From positions 3,643,192-3,707,191 of the forward strand of contig WARS01000014.1 of assembly GCA_008933995.1 (NCBI GenBank): 64,000 nt of DNA, written 5' to 3'. The notes under the pieces are model-generated. The model was not told the origin of the DNA, did not search any database, and saw nothing but the letters and a program-made list of their open reading frames with translations. The number at the start of each line of letters is the position of its first letter. The stretch's first letter is position 1. Origin of the DNA: Datnioides undecimradiatus. Its lineage: Eukaryota > Chordata > Actinopteri > Lobotiformes > Datnioididae. Shown one piece after another: positions 59,380 to 64,000 of this stretch. The position numbers and the translations under genes are program-made.

Positions 59380-60350
59380 AGAGCCCGCGACGGAATTCCA
59401 ACCTCATTATTTATTGTCGACAAAATGTATTGGCCTCCGTAGAGGTCACACCATTGTTGTGACTCTGGTCAGGGACTTGTGTGTGTGGCTAGTGGGCAGA
59501 GGTTTCAGGGTCACGCACTGACATGCCTCAAGGAAGGTGTGTAATGAAGCATTACACACAGCTGGTGCTTGCCAGGGCAGGCCCCAAGTCACAACCAGGA
59601 ATATAAGGTCATTTTTGGACCAAAAACTGTTTTAGATTAAATGAGGGCTTTTTTTGGTGCCGGGGAGGAGGTGTGGGCACTGGCTAACAGGAGACACATG
59701 GCAGGTTAACCTTGGTCTGGGGTGGCACAGAGGAGCGTTTGACCACCAAACCCCTTTGTCAATGTATCCCAGCACAGCGCCAAAAGAGAAATGCAGGGGA
59801 AGGTGCGGCAAAGCAGATCTCATCAAGTAATGTATAGCGGCAATACAATGAACGACGAAGGGTAGCCCAGGGGTAATCGATAATTTGAGCCACCAATCTG
59901 TTCCAGGTGCTTTATGATGTGACTGAGGTAATTATCACCAGATCAATAAAAGAGTTTGTTGTGCAGAGAAATGGGTGAGGGAGGGGTAATTGGTTTCTGC
60001 TGCTGAACTGATCTTATGTATGTATTTTTTCCAACCTGGGGATAGGGGTTAAAAATGATTCTCTGCAGAAGAAGGAGAAGTCTGTTTGTCCTGCGCTGCT
60101 CGTTCCCTCTGGGTTGAGGACCAATATTCTGAGATGACCGTGGGTTTATTTGCATTTGCATGCATCATTAAACACTCACAAAGGCAGCTTTGGTGAGTCT
60201 TGGGGCAAAGAAGAATGTACTGAGGTCTGGACTGAAAAGGAAGGAAAAAGAGAAAAGGGGGTGGCCAACTTAACAGTTGGAGGATGAAGAATAAAGCTAC
60301 TTGTGTTTCTTTGTGAATCATGAAAGTAATAATTCAAAAACCAGATTAAC
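59380..60350. promoter_or_regulatory. Candidate conserved block with tandem POU octamers
   Basis: Repeat-free block containing two overlapping perfect octamers: ATTTGCATTTGCATGCAT at 60148-60165 carries ATTTGCAT at 60148 and again at 60154. Nearby are TTATTTATTGTCGAC near 59405 and GCATCATTAAACAC near 60162. Overlapping octamers are a plausible binding site for POU-family factors. The function is inferred. Confidence 0.35.
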
Positions 60351-61379
60351 TGTTTTCACAAACTTTGACTCTGCTGTTCATTGTTTTTAGATGTAATAAT
60401 GGAGACGAGCTAGAAAGGGAACCATTTTTGGACCAGAGTTTGGGCGCTCACTTAATTTTTTTTTATTTTTGGCCATTTCTTCTCCTTGTGTTGATGTTTG
60501 GAGTGTCAACATTTTAGTAAATAGTTACCTAGAGTTTTTTTTGCCTAATTCTATAAAAAGTCATTTTAGTCTAAACAGCAGTAGAACCATATGAAATGTG
60601 ATTTTTTTTTTTCAGACCTGAGCCACATTTGGAAGTGGTTTTGGTTTGATTTTGATCACATTTCTACATATAGACAAACAGACTGTTTTCTCTTTTGCGA
60701 GCCATGTCTGTATATGCAAAGTTGGAGAAACATCTTCCACTAAAAGTCATATCATCAGCGTCTGTATTTACTGACATCTACATTGTTACCACTGCAATCC
60801 AGCAGTCATGTTCCCTGGGTTTTAAGTGATTTGCTGGACTTCCTCTGTGAATATATCTTATGTTTGAGCAGGAATGTTATCCGTATAATAACAAGCTTCA
60901 GTATAACAACAAAGATAACACTAGCTGAGCTATTTCTACAGTCTGCTATAAACTTCCCCAAAAAGCAACATGAAAACAATCACTGGCATCCAGATACGCT
61001 TCTTACCCAGTTGGATTCAAATGACTTAATGCTAATGTAAACTTAATGCTTACAGTTTCTTGTCCCTTAATACTTCTACATTAGTCCAACATCAGACCCA
61101 GACTGTAGACGTATCCAGATTAGTTAATAGTTAAAATGGAAAGTTAAACAGAGTAACCTACAAAATACAAAAACAAAACAATAAAGCAACATTAAAAAAT
61201 GTTTTAATTTGCAGCTTGGACAGCTGATATTGAGCCATCCTTGAGCTTGTGCCGTTAGACCCCGTCACTGACAATGCAGTCTTTTAGAGTCAAATGAACA
61301 CATGGTTTTCCAGTAGTTGTGGAAAAACTTTTGTCATAATTCCATCAAAAATGAAGTTAATCCACTAGGTTTTGTCATA
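60351..61379. other. Non-coding, no gene recognised
   Basis: Unassigned A/T-rich sequence with several T-runs (near 60458, 60536 and 60602). No exon or named repeat. Confidence 0.6.
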
Positions 61380-61660
61380 CTCAGACGTTAAACTCTTCCC
61401 GACATCTGCTCTGCCTAGCTTTGCTTGAGGGTGTGCCAAACTAGCTGCTAGGTGAGCATTATGCAAATGTGTTACACAAACAAGTCATGGAAGAAAAGGC
61501 CAGACTATTGACGAGGACTGTCAGGCAGTTTGGGAGGGGTTTTCTGTGGGAGAGAGTAACTCCCTTTGGCGTGGACTTCAGGCTTTGTAACTCTGCACAC
61601 CTTTTACATGCACAGAAAAGCTACAGAACTCCCTTTAAAAACTGCCAACTGCAGTTAGTT
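61380..61660 (+). mobile_element. Probable teleost interspersed repeat
   Basis: Strings such as GTGCCAAACTAGCTGCTAGG, GAGCATTATGCAAATGTGTT, TTTTCTGTGGGAGAGAGTAA and TTTACATGCACAGAAAAGCT occur in an order I recognise from a common percomorph repeat. Neither terminus is identified. The 103-codon frame starting at 61469 lies largely inside it and is not considered a gene. Confidence 0.5.
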
Positions 61661-63179
61661 ATGAATGAACCAACCCGGGATAGCTGCTGGCTCTATACCA
61701 AACAATTAGCTGAAAGATGCCAAAAGGTCAGTATGATTGATCTCTATAGCATTACAGTACATGTTCACATCCATTGCTAATATGAATATATTAATTAGTG
61801 CAGCTTAGGTAAGCTAGTCTGATAAGCTTTGGATTTAACCAAAGAAATTCAAATTGGTTTCCTGCGCATGCAATCACAGTAACCTGCAAGATATTTAAGG
61901 TTGCTGACAGTGTGTTGAACAGAGGATTTGTGTTCAGATGCAGCTCTGAAACATCCGTGCTGTCATCTTAAAATACCTTTTTGGCATGATATACAACTGT
62001 AGAATTGGTGAAACCAGGGCTGCAGGTGAGGAGGACCGGGTAGGAGGAAAGATTATGGGGGGCCATGATGAGCCAAGATGAGTGTGACTTTGAGGTGGGG
62101 GATGTTGGTAATAGAGGTCCCACTGTGTTGGCCTGGTGACCTGGAGTGGGTGAAATCGTCTGAGGTTTTTACGTCAAATCTCCTTGAAAACTTGAGTTTC
62201 CAGCAGTTGTAAGCACATTCATAGCGATATGCATTTCCACCTCTGACAGGTCCTTTGTGCCTTGAGCTAATAATCTTCCTGATGCTACTTCACACCTGCC
62301 ATCAGCTGCTTTCTTGCAGATGATTCTCCTCAAAGACTCTTCATTATTTTACAATTTAGCGCCCTGTGGGTAGACTTAACCTCCACCTTCTTAGTGACCT
62401 CTTATTCTTGTCACTGGGGGATTTTTGCATAATCTAGGTTTTTCTGTTGTTGTATATCACCGCTGGTTGTTTCCAGTGTCCAAACAATAAGAAAAAGCTT
62501 ATTATGCATCCTGTGCCTCTCAGGGCTTCCACCCCACACATAACTGTCTTGTTTAACGCTTGTGACACCAGTTGTGGGGGCAATGGATGACTGATGACTG
62601 ATAGACATTGAAACAAGGTAAAACAGATTGTGAAGTGTGGAGGAGAAAAAGACCAGTTTAACACTTTTTATGTGTAGTGTCCTCGGTCTTGCTCCTCCAC
62701 TGTTTATTAATAAAATGATCCCAGCACATAACACCTTGCAAAATATAAAACTTTATATATATAACTGGCTCCCATCTGCTAGCTACATAATTACAATATA
62801 GTATATTTACAGTGGCAACAATTTTCCTATCGAAATCTCAACAAGAAACAGAATTTAACAAAATGTTGAACTATTCTGTTAAAAGTTGATTATACCTGAG
62901 GCTGGTAGGTAAGGGTTGCCTAATGAAGCTGCCATAGAGCATAATCTTTCGAAACATTTCTCAGAAATATACAGTATGTTGTTATCTATATGAAAGTCAA
63001 AACAATATAGTTATTTGTTTGGTCATATTATTTCATCAGCTCTTTAACATTGCTGTGTAAAAAGTCATAACAGGCAGTAAAATTAAAATGACCGAATGTC
63101 CTTTCTGCTTTGTTGTTCATCAAAGTGCTGATATATTTTTCTAAATGAGGACCCGGGGTTCAGTTTCTAACAAATCTAT
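61661..63179. other. Non-coding, no gene recognised
   Basis: Unassigned sequence. A minus-strand frame of 107 codons (62734-62411) has no domain. A G-rich patch lies near 62030-62100. Confidence 0.55.
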
Positions 63180-63960
63180 CTAATCAGACGATGTGACTGA
63201 TTCTCATTTTGTTAATCATTTGTATTCTTTTTAATTTAAGTCTGAACTCGATGAACCATCTTTCTTGTGCCGTTCACCTTCCCTGGACCAAACACAACAA
63301 TATAATTTGTTTGGTGTGGTGAGTCCATCTCAGTTTACTGTGCATCATAAGCATTTGCAGCAGTCCTTGTAATTCATTGTAAATGTGATTGATGCTTGCA
63401 AAAACACTCCGAGACAGTATTGCAATCAATTATGTTTGATTTATTGTCTTTGCAGTTTCAGCATGCATCGTGTAGCCATTGTAACAACAGAAACTTTCTG
63501 TGCAGCCTCACTCATGTTTTTCTTCTCCCACCTCCTGCGTAGAATCAACGCTCCCAAGCTGTGCTCATCATATTTCATTACTGTAATTCACAATGAAGGT
63601 CATTTTTATGAATTGACTGAGGAAAGACCGGTTTTTGTCCAAACTTAATTAAAACTCAGGCGTAGCTTTCTGGGCAAGGCTCTTTTTTTCCTTCCTCCAT
63701 GATTCAATAATCAACAGAAGTAAATCATCTACAGTCTATTGCATCAGTCGCCAGCAGGCTGGAACAAATGCAAAAAATAAATAGACCTACTCTGGCATGC
63801 CCTGAGTTACTGGCAGGAGCTGCAAGGTTACTCTGTGAAGCACTCAGTGGCACCTTTAGTCCACATGGCTACAATTATCACAGGCAAAGACTGTTTAAAG
63901 CACTCTCCTGTGATCTATGGAGTGCTGATCAGCTGTGATATTAGCTATAGATGTTATTTT
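63180..63960. promoter_or_regulatory. Candidate conserved non-coding block
   Basis: Repeat-free block running nearly to the window edge, with CATTTTGTTAATCATTTG near 63207 and CTTAATTAAAAC near 63644. No exon signal. The regulatory role is inferred from texture and motifs and the block may continue beyond the window. Confidence 0.25.
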
Positions 63961-64000
63961 ATCCCGTGATCAAGTGCAATCACTATATATCCTCAGTCCT

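Noticed and set aside
61469..61780. A 103-codon plus-strand frame as a gene
   Set aside because: It overlaps a probable teleost interspersed repeat and has no recognisable domain.
1..64000. Bacterial-type systems, CRISPR arrays, phage genes or an endogenous virus
   Set aside because: No regularly spaced direct repeats, no dense long frames, no viral domains and no long terminal repeats were seen; the repeats present are those of a fish nuclear genome.

Overview
This window looks like nuclear DNA from a ray-finned fish, most likely a percomorph teleost. Three things point there. No frame stays open beyond about 134 codons on either strand and no protein domain reads through intact, so it is not prokaryotic or compact-genome DNA. 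It carries CA/TG microsatellites. Its interspersed repeats match families I know from percomorph genomes: tRNA-derived SINEs with readable A and B boxes, LINE reverse-transcriptase relics, hAT-like and other MITEs, and the repeat ending in a GTGGACCGAC motif. No intact protein-coding gene, tRNA, rRNA or CRISPR array was found. The window is best read as a gene desert or the inside of a very large intron.

Layout: 1-9 kb is mostly unassigned A/T-rich sequence with a split repeat at 3.3-4.5 kb and a MITE at 7.83-8.56 kb bounded by a perfect 12-bp inverted repeat. At 9.8-11.5 kb a repeat-free block with a POU octamer is followed by a hAT-like element and a SINE. 11.5-20 kb is nearly repeat-free. 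20-23 kb holds a repeat and a LINE relic. 23-30 kb is quiet. 30.0-32.3 kb is a transposon cluster: a LINE relic split by (AC)24, a reverse-strand SINE and a repeat end. 33-38 kb is mostly repeat-free with a long polypyrimidine tract. 38.4-44.5 kb has a SINE, a second LINE relic and a MITE around a repeat-free block at 40.4-41.9 kb. 45-47 kb is repeat-free. 48-56 kb has more relics. 57-61 kb and 63-64 kb are again repeat-free.

The repeat-free blocks are rich in TAATTA-type and octamer-type motifs and resemble the conserved non-coding enhancers seen around vertebrate developmental genes. That is an inference from texture only; conservation cannot be measured here and no target gene is visible. 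Four short segments have convincing splice-site pairs or a splice acceptor with an open frame. Three of them lie on the minus strand in a workable exon order (53.4, 34.8 and 32.7 kb) and could belong to one minus-strand transcript, coding or non-coding. They are reported as candidates at low confidence. I found no clear sign of a new biological system.
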